Positions 52,676 to 61,499 of a stretch of DNA of 64,000 nucleotides are shown one piece after another. The DNA lies in assembly GCA_902776375.1 (NCBI GenBank), contig CACYPV010000002.1, forward strand, positions 1-64,000. The letters run 5' to 3'. Position 1 is the stretch's first letter. Every line of letters starts with the position of its first letter. The position numbers and the translations under genes are program-made. The DNA is from an uncultured Ruminococcus sp. (lineage in GTDB: Bacteria > Bacillota > Clostridia > Oscillospirales > Acutalibacteraceae). Below the pieces are notes generated by a model that saw nothing but the letters and a program-made list of their open reading frames with translations, had not been told where the DNA came from and did not search any database.

Positions 52676-52732
52676 TATAGTATTTTTGGGGAAGGTTTAT
52701 TGCAAACGTTTTAAATCGGCGGATATTCAAAC

Positions 52733-52766
52733 AAAAAGGCTCGGTGCGAAAATATCACACTGAGCC
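52733..52766 (-). terminator. Terminator of ilvB
   Basis: On the minus strand GGCTCAGTG and CACCGAGCC (52738-52766, one G-U pair) form a stem followed by five Ts and a T-rich tract. Confidence 0.88.
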
Positions 52767-52800
52767 GATTTTGGTTTTTTAGTTTTGACCCTGCCGGAAT

Positions 52801-54468
52801 TTACATTTCGGTGACGATCTCGTTTACGGTTTTGCCCGGGGGGATCATCGGAAGAACGTTGGCGTCGGGGCTGATTTGACAGTCGATCACGACGGTGGTG
52901 TTCATATCGAGCGCTTTTTTGAGCGTGGGCATTATCTCCTCGCTCTTTGTGATGCGCATGCCTTCAACGCCGAACGCGTTCGCGAGCTTTACAAAGTCGG
53001 TGGCGCGGTGCGGGTCGGTCTGCGAGAAGCGTCTGCCGTAGAACAGCTTTTGCCACTGGCGCACCATGCCGAGCACCGTGTTGTTCATAACGAGCACGAT
53101 GACGGGCAGGTCGTAGGACTTCATGGTGACCAGCTCGTTGAGGTTCATGTGGAAGCTGCCGTCGCCCGTGAACAGGAATACGCGCTTGTCGGGATGCGAC
53201 ACCTGCGCGCCGATAGCCGCGCCCATGCCGAAGCCCATGGTGCCCATGCCGCCGGAGGTGAGCAGGGTCTTTTCGCGCTCGATCTTAGCGAACTGCGCGA
53301 CCCACATCTGGTGCTGGCCTACGTCGGTGGCGATGATGTCGCCGTCGGATTTGAGCTCGTTGACCGCTTCGATGAATTCGTGAGGTAACGGATAGTCGGA
53401 GTACGGCTTTGAAGCGTTGTCGAAGTGATGCTTCCAGACGTCGATCTTCGCAAGCCATACGTTGTGCTCCTGCTGCTCCATTCCGTTAAGCAGCGCCTGC
53501 AGGATGATCTTGGCGTCGCCGAGGATATATTCGTCAACCTTGACGTTTTTGTTGATCTCGGATTTGTCGATTTCAAACTGGACTATCTTGGCTTGTTCAC
53601 CGAATTTTTCGCGGTCGCCGGCTACTCTGTCAGAGAAGCGCGCGCCTACGGCGATGATAAGGTCGCAGGCGGCGGTGACCATGCCGGTTTCGTAGCCGCC
53701 GTGCATGCCGATGTTGCCGATGCAGAGCGGGTGACTTGCGGGCAGACAGCCCAGACCCATGAGCGAGCAGCACACGGGGGCGTCGATGAGCTCGGCGAAT
53801 TTTTTGAACTCTTCGCAGGCTTCCGCGCTGATGATGCCGCCGCCGGCGTAGATCATGGGACGGCGCGATTTGCGGATGAGCTCTTGTACGCGCGCGATGG
53901 CGTCGGGATTTGCTATTGCGTCGGGACGGGGGATCTCGGGCGCGGCAGGCTTGAACTCGGTCGTCATTGAGGTGATGTCCTTAGGCACATCGATAAGTAC
54001 TGGACCTTTTCTGCCGCTGTGTGCAAGCCTGAACGCCTCGCGGATGGCGGGAGCTAAGTCCTCGACCCTCTTGATAAGGGTGCTCTTTTTGGTGATGGGC
54101 TTGCTGATATTTACGATGTCGACCTCTTGGAAGCTGTCGCGGCCGAGCTGGTCGAGATTAACGTTGGCGGTGATGGCGACCATTGGGATGCTGTCGATGT
54201 TCGCTGTGGCAAGACCCGTGACGATATTCGTCGCTCCGGGACCGGAGGTGGTGATAACAACGCCGGTTTTGCCGGTGGAGCGCGCGTAGCCGTCCGCGGC
54301 GTGGGAAGCGCCCTGCTCGTGCGCTGTCAGAATGTGCGTGATCCTGTCGCTGTATTTATAGAGAGCGTCGTAGGTGTTGAGCGCCGCGCCGCCCGGATAG
54401 CCGAAAACGGTGTCAACCCCCTGCTCCAGTAAACATTCGCAAATGATATCTGCACCTGTTAACTTCAT
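52801..54468 (-). CDS. ilvB: Acetolactate synthase large subunit
   Basis: 555 residues, full length. It condenses two pyruvates to acetolactate (or pyruvate with 2-ketobutyrate) in valine, leucine and isoleucine synthesis. The ThDP site shows the catalytic Glu region AHEQGASHAADGYARS near residue 50 and the metal motif GDGSFHMNLNELVT with the following MNN; the FAD-binding middle domain has IGNIGMHGGYE. No regulatory small subunit gene (ilvN) is adjacent. A short leader without T-box features precedes it, so control is not by an obvious riboswitch. Confidence 0.94.
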   Translation of the reverse strand: MKLTGADIICECLLEQGVDTVFGYPGGAALNTYDALYKYSDRITHILTAHEQGASHAADGYARSTGKTGVVITTSGPGATNIVTGLATANIDSIPMVAITANVNLDQLGRDSFQEVDIVNISKPITKKSTLIKRVEDLAPAIREAFRLAHSGRKGPVLIDVPKDITSMTTEFKPAAPEIPRPDAIANPDAIARVQELIRKSRRPMIYAGGGIISAEACEEFKKFAELIDAPVCCSLMGLGCLPASHPLCIGNIGMHGGYETGMVTAACDLIIAVGARFSDRVAGDREKFGEQAKIVQFEIDKSEINKNVKVDEYILGDAKIILQALLNGMEQQEHNVWLAKIDVWKHHFDNASKPYSDYPLPHEFIEAVNELKSDGDIIATDVGQHQMWVAQFAKIEREKTLLTSGGMGTMGFGMGAAIGAQVSHPDKRVFLFTGDGSFHMNLNELVTMKSYDLPVIVLVMNNTVLGMVRQWQKLFYGRRFSQTDPHRATDFVKLANAFGVEGMRITKSEEIMPTLKKALDMNTTVVIDCQISPDANVLPMIPPGKTVNEIVTEM

Positions 54469-54512
54469 TTCAATACCCCTTTTGAGTGTAGTTTAAAACA
54501 ATGTCAAACTAT

Positions 54513-54541
54513 ATTTTACCGCATTAAAGCGCTGTTGTCAA
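54513..54541 (-). promoter_or_regulatory. Sigma-A promoter of ilvB
   Basis: On the minus strand TTGACA (54536-54541) and TAAAAT (54513-54518) are 17 bp apart, about 45 bp before the start codon. Confidence 0.75.
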
Positions 54542-54570
54542 TAATTTATGCCAATATTCAGTGTATAAAA

Positions 54571-54850
54571 AGTCGAAGGATCCCCTTTTTGCAACCTCCT
54601 TTGGTTCATTTGGGGGATTCTTCGACTGTTTTTGTGTGCGCATTAAAGGTCATGGCTTCGGCACGCGTCCTGATGCGGCGTTGTTTTTTTGCCAACGTTT
54701 CTTTGCTGCCGAGGGGGATTCTTCGACTAAATCGCTGAACGCGATTTTGCCTCCGGCACCGCTCAGAATGACAGCGTGAGGCAACGGCAAAGCACCAAAC
54801 ATTTCCATTAATCCAGACGCAATACAAATCGGAGCGCGAAGCGCGACCCT
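54571..54850. repeat. Degenerate mosaic repeat island
   Basis: One inverted module C start (AGTCGAAGGATCCCC, 54571-54585), a partial direct one (GGGGGATTCTTCGACTG, from about 54612) and a nearly full module C (about 54710-54776) ending GCTCAGAATGACAG, then a fragment with GGAGCGAAGCGCGACCC that also occurs near 9850 in inverted form. It fills most of the 443-nt gap between ilvB and mtnN. Confidence 0.75.
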
Positions 54851-54851
54851 T

Positions 54852-54914
54852 CACTTTCAACTTTCAACTTTCAACTATCTGCACTAGCCTCTAGCTTCTA
54901 GCCTCTAGCTTCTA
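54852..54914. repeat. Two adjoining 7-bp arrays (CAACTTT and CTAGCTT types)
   Basis: Four heptamers around CAACTTT are followed directly by four around CTAGCTT/CTAGCCT. The array runs into the stop codon of mtnN (54912), so the repeat supplies the gene's termination codon. Confidence 0.8.
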
Positions 54915-55607
54915 AACTGCTGCGGTGAAGTTGTTGATCGCTTTTACGGTCTTTTCGGCGGCGAGGGCGCAGAACTTGACGAAATCGACGCCCTTGTTCT
55001 CGTTGAGGTCGTCGGAGATGGCGCGCAGGATGGCGAACGGGGTTTTGCAGCAGCGGCAGACATGTCCGATAGCCGCGCCCTCCATTTCGCAGGCGAGAGC
55101 GCCGAAGCGGTCGTTGATAAGCATACGCTTTTTGCGGTCGGAGACAAAGACGTCGCCGCTGGCTATGATACCGCGCACGGTTTTTGTGTCGCCGATGTCG
55201 GCGCAGGACTGCTCAAGCAGGCGCGAAGCTTCGGGGTCGCAGTCGAAAAAGAGCACCTTGCCGTCGGGGAAGGAGACCTCGCCCTGTTTGTCGCCGAGGG
55301 CGGTGGTGTTCATGTCGTGCTCAACCGCCTTGGTGCCTATCACGATGTCGCCGACGGTGACGAGCGGCGAGAGCGCGCCCGCTACTCCGCTGTTGATGAC
55401 GAGCTCGGGCCGGTAGTCGTTTATCAGCGTTGAGGCGCACATGGCGGCGTTTACCTTGCCGACGCCGCAGACGACGACAACCAGCTCCTTGCCGTTGAGC
55501 GTGCCCGTGGTGAAGGTCATTCCGTATTTTTCGGCAGTTTTTTTGTTTTCGCAGAGGGCGAGGATGCCGTCAGCCTCGATTTGCATTGCGCAGATGATAC
55601 CGATCAT
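54912..55607 (-). CDS. mtnN: 5'-methylthioadenosine/S-adenosylhomocysteine nucleosidase
   Basis: 231 residues. MIGIICAMQIEADGI at the N-terminus, GVGKVNAA, NSGVAGAL and the catalytic ACEMEGAAIGHV region with the downstream RAISDD Asp define MTAN. It cleaves adenine from MTA and SAH, removing inhibitors of methyltransferases and feeding methionine salvage. It lies 11 nt after the rRNA methyltransferase gene, an apt neighbour since that enzyme makes SAH. Confidence 0.94.
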   Translation of the reverse strand: MIGIICAMQIEADGILALCENKKTAEKYGMTFTTGTLNGKELVVVVCGVGKVNAAMCASTLINDYRPELVINSGVAGALSPLVTVGDIVIGTKAVEHDMNTTALGDKQGEVSFPDGKVLFFDCDPEASRLLEQSCADIGDTKTVRGIIASGDVFVSDRKKRMLINDRFGALACEMEGAAIGHVCRCCKTPFAILRAISDDLNENKGVDFVKFCALAAEKTVKAINNFTAAV

Positions 55608-55618
55608 TTTTGTTCCTC

Positions 55619-56329
55619 CTAAAAGTTATCTGTTTGGTACATTATTATTGACATGGCGGCGAGCGGCGCAGTCTCCGCTCTGAGGATGCGCTTGCCGAGC
55701 GTGGCGGTTTTTCCGCCGTTTTGAACGGCAAGCTCGACCTCTGACGGGTCGAAGCCGCCCTCGCTGCCTATGAATATGCCTATTGATCCGGGGGCATCGG
55801 TCAGGATTTTTTTGACGGATTCGCCGCCGAGCTCGTAGAAGAAAACCGTTTTGTCGTTTTCCATTGAAAGCTCGGCCGCCTGCCGGAAGGAAACGCAGTC
55901 CGCTACCTCGGGGATGACGCCGCGCCGGCTCTGCATTGCCGCCTGAAGCGCGATCTTTTGCCAGCGTTCGCGCTTTTTGCGCAGCGACTTTTCGTCGGGG
56001 CGAGACACGCAGCGCGAGGTGAGCATGGGCACTATGCGGCTGACGCCGAGCTCTACACACTTTTGGACAATGTAGTCCATTTTGTCGCCCTTCGGCAGCG
56101 CCTGATATAGCGTTACATATACGTTGGGCTCGTTTTCGCAGGGCTTGCGCCGGAGCACGCGCAGGGCGTCGCCCTCGACTACCTCGCAGGAGCATTGTTC
56201 TCCCTTTGGGGTGACGACGGTGACCTCTTCGCCCGCGCGAAGCCGCAGCACCTTGGCGTGCTTTGCGTTGTCGCCCGTGAGCAGGTATGTATCGGAGGGT
56301 ATTTCCGTTTCACTGAAAAACCAAGCCAT
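55619..56329 (-). CDS. rsmE: 16S rRNA m3U1498 methyltransferase
   Basis: 236 residues. The N-terminal PUA-like part is followed by a SPOUT knot with the SAM-binding GIFIGSEGGFDPSEVELA and the C-terminal LGKRILRAETAPLAA, diagnostic of RsmE. It methylates U1498 of 16S rRNA. It heads a two-gene operon with mtnN. Confidence 0.95.
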   Translation of the reverse strand: MAWFFSETEIPSDTYLLTGDNAKHAKVLRLRAGEEVTVVTPKGEQCSCEVVEGDALRVLRRKPCENEPNVYVTLYQALPKGDKMDYIVQKCVELGVSRIVPMLTSRCVSRPDEKSLRKKRERWQKIALQAAMQSRRGVIPEVADCVSFRQAAELSMENDKTVFFYELGGESVKKILTDAPGSIGIFIGSEGGFDPSEVELAVQNGGKTATLGKRILRAETAPLAAMSIIMYQTDNF

Positions 56330-56348
56330 ATAAAACTCCTTTTTTCGA

Positions 56349-56377
56349 TTGCATTTAAGGGCAATCGGTGTTACAAT
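56349..56377 (+). promoter_or_regulatory. Promoter of the CinA-domain gene
   Basis: TTGCAT (56349-56354) and TACAAT (56372-56377) are 17 bp apart, 30 bp before the ATG, inside the short divergent region shared with rsmE. Confidence 0.65.
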
Positions 56378-56406
56378 ATAAGCAGGTTATAAACTGAGGT
56401 GATATT

Positions 56407-56961
56407 ATGGTAACTTTGACAGATATCGACATTATACAACTGCTGAGAAAAAACAACCTGAACCAGGACACGCTTCAGGAGGATGTGGTCGCAAAGCTCA
56501 GGGAGTTGGGGTTCAAGGTCGCTACGGCGGAAAGCTGCACCGGCGGTCTGCTCAGCGAGCGCATCACGCGCGTGAGCGGCGCGAGCGAGGTGTTTGACTG
56601 CGGGATATGCTCGTACTCGAACGCGATAAAATCGAAGGTGCTGGGCGTAAGCGAGGAAACGCTGACAATACTTGGCGCGGTATCGGCCGAGACCGCTATT
56701 CAGATGGCTGAGGGCGTGAAGCGCGTTTCGGGCGCGGACATAGCCGTGAGCACCACGGGAATAGCCGGACCGACCGGCGGCACCGCCGAAAAGCCCGTGG
56801 GGCTGGTGTTTGTGGGCGTTTGCACAAAGGACAAAGCTTATGCCGTTAAGCTTATGCTCGGCGGCGTGAATACCGTAAACTCGCGAACCTATATCCGCAA
56901 GCTCGCCACCGACGCGGCGCTGTTTTCAGTGCTGTCGGAATGTTACGCGGCAAACAATTAG
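56407..56961 (+). CDS. pncC: Stand-alone CinA C-terminal domain (nicotinamide-nucleotide amidase-like)
   Basis: 184 residues. TAESCTGGLLSERITRVSGAS and TTGIAGPTGGTAEKPVGLV are the two hallmark motifs of the CinA C-terminal domain, which deamidates NMN in NAD salvage. The N-terminal competence-associated domain is absent, as in E. coli PncC; the first 30 residues are a short helical extension. Its 3' end overlaps the convergent AraC gene by 4 nt. Confidence 0.9.
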   Translation: MVTLTDIDIIQLLRKNNLNQDTLQEDVVAKLRELGFKVATAESCTGGLLSERITRVSGASEVFDCGICSYSNAIKSKVLGVSEETLTILGAVSAETAIQMAEGVKRVSGADIAVSTTGIAGPTGGTAEKPVGLVFVGVCTKDKAYAVKLMLGGVNTVNSRTYIRKLATDAALFSVLSECYAANN

Positions 56962-57752
56962 TTTTTTAAACCAAGCGTTACGCGAAACTCTGACGGCGTT
57001 TTGCCGTTGATGCGCTTGAACACTCGCGAAAAATACATCTGGTCGGAAAAGCCGACGGAATAAGCGACGTCCTTCACCGATAGTCCGCTGTTGGCGAGCA
57101 TTATCTCCGCCTTTGATATGCGGCGGCGAATGATGTAATCTATGATCGAAACGCCCATTTCGTCCATGAACAAGCGGTAAAGATAACTGCGGTCGATTTT
57201 GAGCGCTTCGGTCACATTTTTTACTCCGAAGCCCGGCGTGCTGAAATTGTTGTCGATGTAGGTGCAGGCGCGGTAAACATAGCCCTCGTTCTCGTTGGTT
57301 TTGCTGGGGAATTTTTCGATGTAGTATGACAGCAGCAACAGGAAGCATCCGCCCATGCGGTAGTGCGAATACGCGTTATCGAGGATGGCGGGCATTTCAA
57401 ACAGATCTTCAAAGCCTTCGATATCCATTTTGCCAAGGACGGGATTCTTCTTGGAGAACGCCACTCTGCCGAGTATGGCAGCGCTTTCAAAGCCCGAGAA
57501 TTCAAGCCACGTGTATTTTAGGTCGGGCTCAGGTTTTATCTCAAAGCTAAGGCAGGGGAAGATCAAAACCGAATCCCCGCGGGAGGCGTTATAAGATTTT
57601 CCGTCTATAACGACAGAGCAGCCGCCGTCATATATATATAACAGCTTATACGAGGCGTCCACTGTGTTGCTTTGCGAAAAACTACTTGATACTTCGCTGT
57701 TACCGTATGAATGGCATTTAAAATCGATCTGGTTTTTTATAAAGGTTTTCAT
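56958..57752 (-). CDS. AraC-family transcriptional regulator
   Basis: 264 residues. A cupin-like N-terminal sensing domain (about 1-140) precedes two helix-turn-helix motifs of the AraC type (VTEALKIDRSYLYRLFMDEMG and VKDVAYSVGFSDQMYFSRVF, about 165-255). It probably controls a carbohydrate-use operon, as most family members do, but none is adjacent. It is transcribed away from a second AraC gene across a 128-bp gap. Confidence 0.9.
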   Translation of the reverse strand: MKTFIKNQIDFKCHSYGNSEVSSSFSQSNTVDASYKLLYIYDGGCSVVIDGKSYNASRGDSVLIFPCLSFEIKPEPDLKYTWLEFSGFESAAILGRVAFSKKNPVLGKMDIEGFEDLFEMPAILDNAYSHYRMGGCFLLLLSYYIEKFPSKTNENEGYVYRACTYIDNNFSTPGFGVKNVTEALKIDRSYLYRLFMDEMGVSIIDYIIRRRISKAEIMLANSGLSVKDVAYSVGFSDQMYFSRVFKRINGKTPSEFRVTLGLKN

Positions 57753-57880
57753 TATTCATCACTCAACATTCGTCCATATAAAACACTCAAAAATACATAG
57801 CAATAATCCTTCGTTGCGTATATACTTATACTATATTACTACAACTGCGCCTTTTTTTCAATAGCGCAAGGGGATTTTTT

Positions 57881-58720
57881 ATGGACTATCAGTATGATGT
57901 GATGAATTACAATAAAAACAATCCTGCCACGATCACGCTTATGCAGCTTTCCTCCGGCACGCGGAAGACCGAGCTGCAGTGGCACCGCGAGCCCGAGATC
58001 GTTTATGTGATGGAGGGCAGAGCCGAGTGCAGCCACAACGGCGATAAAACGTTTGTGGAGCAAGGCGACTTTATTCTTTTCAACAGCGAGGACGTGCACC
58101 TTGTGCGCGCCGCCGAGGAATGCGACTGCAGTTTGCTGTGCGTGAACTTTTCGTTTGAGTATATCAGGATGTTCTGCAAGTCGATAGACAGCATGTATTT
58201 TGATACCGAGGCGAATCCGGAGGTCAAGGCGAAGATAATCGAGGTGCTAAAGGAGATATCCGAAACGAGCACCGAAAACGACTACTCGGAGCTTATCAGG
58301 ATATCGCTCGTAAACAAGCTGTATTATCTGCTGCTGAGCGAATGCGTCCACTTCAGGCGCGCGTCGGGCGCGGCGGCAAATTCGAAGCGCGATTTCTCCT
58401 ACGCTAAGACAGCCATCGCCTACATTAACGAGAATTTCAAGCGCGAGATAACGCTTGACGAGATCTCGGGCGTGGTGAACCTTTCGCCGTCGTACTTCTC
58501 GAAGTACTTCAAGAGCGTTACGCAGGTGAGCTTTTCGGAGTATTTGGCGAATCTAAGGCTTGAAAACGCGATCAACTTTATGCTCACACGCAACGCGACG
58601 GTGTCGGCGGCGGCGTTTGAAAACGGCTTCGCGAATGTTAAATCGTTTATAACAAGGTGCAAGACGGTTTACGGCTGCACGCCCGCGCAGTATAAAAAGA
58701 AGCTTTTGAAAAAAGGTTAA
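57881..58720 (+). CDS. AraC-family transcriptional regulator
   Basis: 279 residues. The N-terminal cupin domain shows HREPEIVYVMEGRAE and VEQGDFILFNSEDVHLV; the C-terminal DNA-binding domain shows LDEISGVVNLSPSYFSKYFK and VSAAAFENGFANVKSFITRCKTVYG. It is not closely similar to the divergent neighbour, so the pair is not a recent duplication. AAGGGG precedes the ATG. The shared intergenic region probably holds sites for both, but I could not define them. Confidence 0.9.
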   Translation: MDYQYDVMNYNKNNPATITLMQLSSGTRKTELQWHREPEIVYVMEGRAECSHNGDKTFVEQGDFILFNSEDVHLVRAAEECDCSLLCVNFSFEYIRMFCKSIDSMYFDTEANPEVKAKIIEVLKEISETSTENDYSELIRISLVNKLYYLLLSECVHFRRASGAAANSKRDFSYAKTAIAYINENFKREITLDEISGVVNLSPSYFSKYFKSVTQVSFSEYLANLRLENAINFMLTRNATVSAAAFENGFANVKSFITRCKTVYGCTPAQYKKKLLKKG

Positions 58721-58754
58721 AAGAGAGGTCAGCTCGCCGGAGCCGACCTCTTTT
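58721..58754 (+). terminator. Terminator after the second AraC gene
   Basis: AGAGGTCAGCT and AGCCGACCTCT form an 11-bp stem with one wobble pair, followed by TTTT, right after the stop codon. Confidence 0.8.
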
Positions 58755-58865
58755 AGGTATTAGGTACTAGGTATTAGGTATTAGGTATTAGGTACTAATC
58801 TTCTAACACCTAATCGCGCTAACACCTAACCACGCTAATACCTAATCCCGCTAATACCTAATCTC
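58755..58865. repeat. Inverted 7-bp arrays (TATTAGG then CCTAATA)
   Basis: About six copies of TATTAGG/TACTAGG are followed by copies of the reverse complement CCTAACA/CCTAATA arranged with a 16-bp period (CGCTAATACCTAATCC type). The two halves can pair into a long AT-rich hairpin. The right end reaches the 3' end of the HAD gene at 58858. Confidence 0.85.
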
Positions 58866-59610
58866 GCTGGTTCTTAGCTCCTGCAAAAAGGATATCTATC
58901 ATTTTATAGACGTCGCCGTCCATTACGGTGTAGGTGCTGCGAAGCTCGCCGTCGATGTCGGGCGAGATCGCCTGATGGATGTAGAGGCTGTCGATGCCGA
59001 AGTCGGCGGCGCCGCCGATGTCGGAGATATAGTCGTTGCCGACCATTATGGATTCGTCTTTTTTAAGCCCGTAACGGTCGAAAAGGATCTGAAAATAGTG
59101 CGCGTCGGGCTTTGAACATTCCTCGTCGGAGCTTATGCATATGCCGTCGAAGTACGGGGTCAGCCCGAGGGAGTTCAGCTCGTTTTCGGTGAAGGTGCGC
59201 TGGGCGTTGGAGAGCAGGTATATTTTGCCGCCGTTCGCTTTGATGGTATCGAGCAGCTCGGTAACTCCGTCGTACAGCTTTAAAAATTTGGTGGAGAAGC
59301 AGCGAAAGACCTCGCAGAATTCAAGCACGGTAGCTTTTTTGGGCTTTACGCCCTTGCGTGTGAAAAGCCGGCGAAAGACCTTTTCGATCTTGATATCTAT
59401 AACGGTGTATTCCGGATGTCGCCTTTTGGCGGCTCTTTTTTCTTTGTCGACCAGTTCGCCGTAAGCCTTGCCGAGCTCTTTGTAGGTGTAGCTCGCGCCG
59501 TAGTAGCCGTAGAGGATCGCCATCTTCTTCCAGAGCTGCGCCGCCCATTCGTCGGTGCGGATGTCGATAAGCGTGCCGTACAGGTCAAAAATATAGTTTT
59601 TGTATTTCAT
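58858..59610 (-). CDS. HAD-superfamily hydrolase (YjjG/PpaX-like)
   Basis: About 250 residues from ATG 59610, placed after GAAGGAG; an in-frame GTG at 59619 overlaps that site. HAD motif I is FDLYGTLID (with Tyr in place of the second acid residue's neighbour), motif II LLSNAQ, motif IV VGNDYISDIGGA. A cap domain of about 110 residues sits after motif I (C1 type). It probably dephosphorylates a nucleotide or small metabolite. Confidence 0.88.
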   Translation of the reverse strand: MKYKNYIFDLYGTLIDIRTDEWAAQLWKKMAILYGYYGASYTYKELGKAYGELVDKEKRAAKRRHPEYTVIDIKIEKVFRRLFTRKGVKPKKATVLEFCEVFRCFSTKFLKLYDGVTELLDTIKANGGKIYLLSNAQRTFTENELNSLGLTPYFDGICISSDEECSKPDAHYFQILFDRYGLKKDESIMVGNDYISDIGGAADFGIDSLYIHQAISPDIDGELRSTYTVMDGDVYKMIDILFAGAKNQRD

Positions 59611-59633
59611 GTTTTTCACTCCTTCTCTTTTTT

Positions 59634-59685
59634 ATTGTAACAATTTCAAACAAAGTTTGCAATAGTTTTTGAAATGTGATACACT
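59634..59685. promoter_or_regulatory. Divergent promoters sharing one palindromic -35 hexamer
   Basis: TTGCAA (59657-59662) is its own reverse complement. On the plus strand it lies 17 bp from TACACT (59680-59685) for nth; on the minus strand it lies 17 bp from TACAAT (59634-59639) for the HAD gene. Both have ribosome sites at normal distance, so one hexamer can serve both directions. Confidence 0.7.
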
Positions 59686-59703
59686 AAAAAAGAGGTGTTT
59701 TTT

Positions 59704-60351
59704 ATGAGGAAACAGGAAATCGCGCTGCTCGCTGTTGAGGCGCTGAAAAAAGAATACCCCGACGCGATATGCTCGCTTACATACACCGATCCTTTGCAGC
59801 TGCTTATCGCGACGCGGCTGTCGGCTCAGTGCACCGACGCGAGGGTCAACATGGTGACGCCGGCGCTGTTTGAGCGGTTCCCGACCGTTGACGATTTTGC
59901 CGAGGCGAGCGTTGACGAGGTGGCGGAATATATAAAGAGCTGCGGCTTGTATAAGACGAAATCGAAGGATATAGTGGCGCTGAGCAAGAAGCTGCGCGAC
60001 GACTTCGGCGGCGTGGTGCCGGACACGATAGAAGAGCTGACGACGCTTCCGGGCGTGGGCAGAAAGACCGCGAACTTGATTTGCGGCGACATCTTCGGCA
60101 AGCCCGCCGTAGTGGTGGACACGCACTGCATACGTATAACGACCAAGCTGGGACTGCACAAGCAGACCGACCCCAAGAAGATAGAAACAGAGCTGAAAAA
60201 GCTTTTGCCGCCCGAGGAGAGCAACGATTTTTGCCACCGCCTGGTGCTGCACGGCAGGGCAGTGTGCACAGCGAGAAGCCCAAAGTGCGCGCAGTGCTGC
60301 ATGAATGCTTTTTGCAGAACAGGTATTAAGGAGCTTAAAAATGCCGATTGA
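59704..60351 (+). CDS. nth: Endonuclease III
   Basis: 215 residues. It is the DNA glycosylase/AP lyase that removes oxidised pyrimidines. The helix-hairpin-helix TLPGVGRKTAN with the Schiff-base Lys, the catalytic Asp in VVDTHCIR, and the [4Fe-4S] ligands C-x6-C-x2-C-x5-C (CTARSPKCAQCCMNAFC) are all present. ATG 59704 follows AGAGGTG. The next gene starts inside its last codons. Confidence 0.95.
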   Translation: MRKQEIALLAVEALKKEYPDAICSLTYTDPLQLLIATRLSAQCTDARVNMVTPALFERFPTVDDFAEASVDEVAEYIKSCGLYKTKSKDIVALSKKLRDDFGGVVPDTIEELTTLPGVGRKTANLICGDIFGKPAVVVDTHCIRITTKLGLHKQTDPKKIETELKKLLPPEESNDFCHRLVLHGRAVCTARSPKCAQCCMNAFCRTGIKELKNAD

Positions 60352-61162
60352 ATTGATTGCGCTCGACCTTGACGGCACGGCGCTGCGCTCGGACAACACG
60401 CTTTCGCCGAGGATAGCCGAGGCGGTCGAAGCCGCCGCCGAAAAGGGGATAGAGATAGTTGCCGCCAGCGGCAGACCGTATGGCTCGATGCCGAAGGATT
60501 TTTTGAAGCTGAGCGGGGTGAATTATGTTATATCCTCGAACGGCGCGGCGGTGCATGACCTCAGCGGTAACAGGATACACGAAACGCTGATGGAGGAGCC
60601 GGAGGTGTTGAAGCTGCTGCGGCTGACGGAAGATATCGACCTGATTTGGGAGGCGTTCCTCGACGGCGGCACTTACACGGATATTCGATATCTGCGCGAC
60701 CCGATGAAGTACGGCTGCACGCCCGCGTATGTGAGCTACGTGCAGAACTCGCGCGGCGGGCTTGACGATATGCGCGGGTATATATTTGAAAACCGCAAAA
60801 AGCTGGACAGCGTGGAGTATGTGTGCCCCGAACGTGAAAAGCGCGAGAGGGTGCGCGCGAAGCTTGAAAGGGAGCTGCGGCGCACTTATATTACCTCGTC
60901 GTCGGCTCATTTTGTGGAATTCATGCACAGGGACGCGACGAAGAGCAACGCGCTGAAATGGCTGTGCGGACGGTTGGGCGTTCCGCTGAAGGGGGTTGCG
61001 GCGTGCGGAAACGCCGACAACGACGCGGACATGATAGCATGCGCCGGGCTGAGAGCGGCTGTGGGCAACGCGAGCGAGAGCTGCAAAGCCGCCGCGGAGC
61101 TGATTTTGCCGACGAACAACGAGGACGGCGTGGCGGAGTTGATACGGAGAATTTTGGGATAA
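60341..61162 (+). CDS. Cof-type HAD-superfamily phosphatase
   Basis: 273 residues from ATG 60341, with AAGGAG at 60329-60334 inside nth; the two genes overlap by 11 nt. Motif I is LIALDLDGTALRSDN, motif II VAASGRPYG, and motif IV GNADNDADMIACAG, typical of the Cof/YidA group (C2 cap). It probably acts on sugar phosphates or nucleotides. The overlap with nth implies translational coupling, although no joint function is known. Confidence 0.9.
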   Translation: MPIELIALDLDGTALRSDNTLSPRIAEAVEAAAEKGIEIVAASGRPYGSMPKDFLKLSGVNYVISSNGAAVHDLSGNRIHETLMEEPEVLKLLRLTEDIDLIWEAFLDGGTYTDIRYLRDPMKYGCTPAYVSYVQNSRGGLDDMRGYIFENRKKLDSVEYVCPEREKRERVRAKLERELRRTYITSSSAHFVEFMHRDATKSNALKWLCGRLGVPLKGVAACGNADNDADMIACAGLRAAVGNASESCKAAAELILPTNNEDGVAELIRRILG

Positions 61163-61167
61163 AATAT

Positions 61168-61393
61168 GGGCGGACACATGCGTCCGCCCTTTCGTCGTTG
61201 TGGTTTTTTGCGGGCGCACACATGGGTGCGCCCCTACGTATTATAATCAACGTTTGGTTGCTGTATTGGGTGTACCGCAGTCGGGCGGCAACCCTTTTGT
61301 CGCTAACGCGACAAATACCCTCATCCGACCGATTCGCAGGCGAATCGGCCACCTTCCCCACAAGGGGGAAGGCTTTCCCTTTCGGCAAAGTTC
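61168..61393. repeat. Mosaic repeat island (D-variant, D, A, B-variant)
   Basis: GGGCGGAC-acatgc-GTCCGCCC (61168-61189), followed by three Ts, is a D-variant that could also end transcription of the HAD gene. Then come a full module D (about 61212-61233), module A (TTGTCGC-taac-GCGACAA) and a B-variant with CCTTCCCC-acaa-GGGGGAAGG. With the array at 61394 it fills the 332-nt gap. Confidence 0.8.
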
Positions 61394-61499
61394 CCTAATA
61401 CCTAATACCTAGTACCTAATACCTCAACTAATAACTTATTACTTATTACTTATAACTCACTAGCCACTAGCTTCTAGCTTCTAGCTTCTAGCCTCTAAT
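61394..61499. repeat. Three adjoining 7-bp arrays
   Basis: Heptamers of the CCTAATA type, then ACTTATT type, then CTAGCTT type follow each other without gaps. The last one runs into the stop codon of the ABC permease gene at 61495. Confidence 0.85.

Noticed and set aside
54469..54540. T-box or attenuator leader upstream of ilvB
   Set aside because: The promoter lies about 45 bp from the start codon, leaving no room for a T-box or leader peptide.
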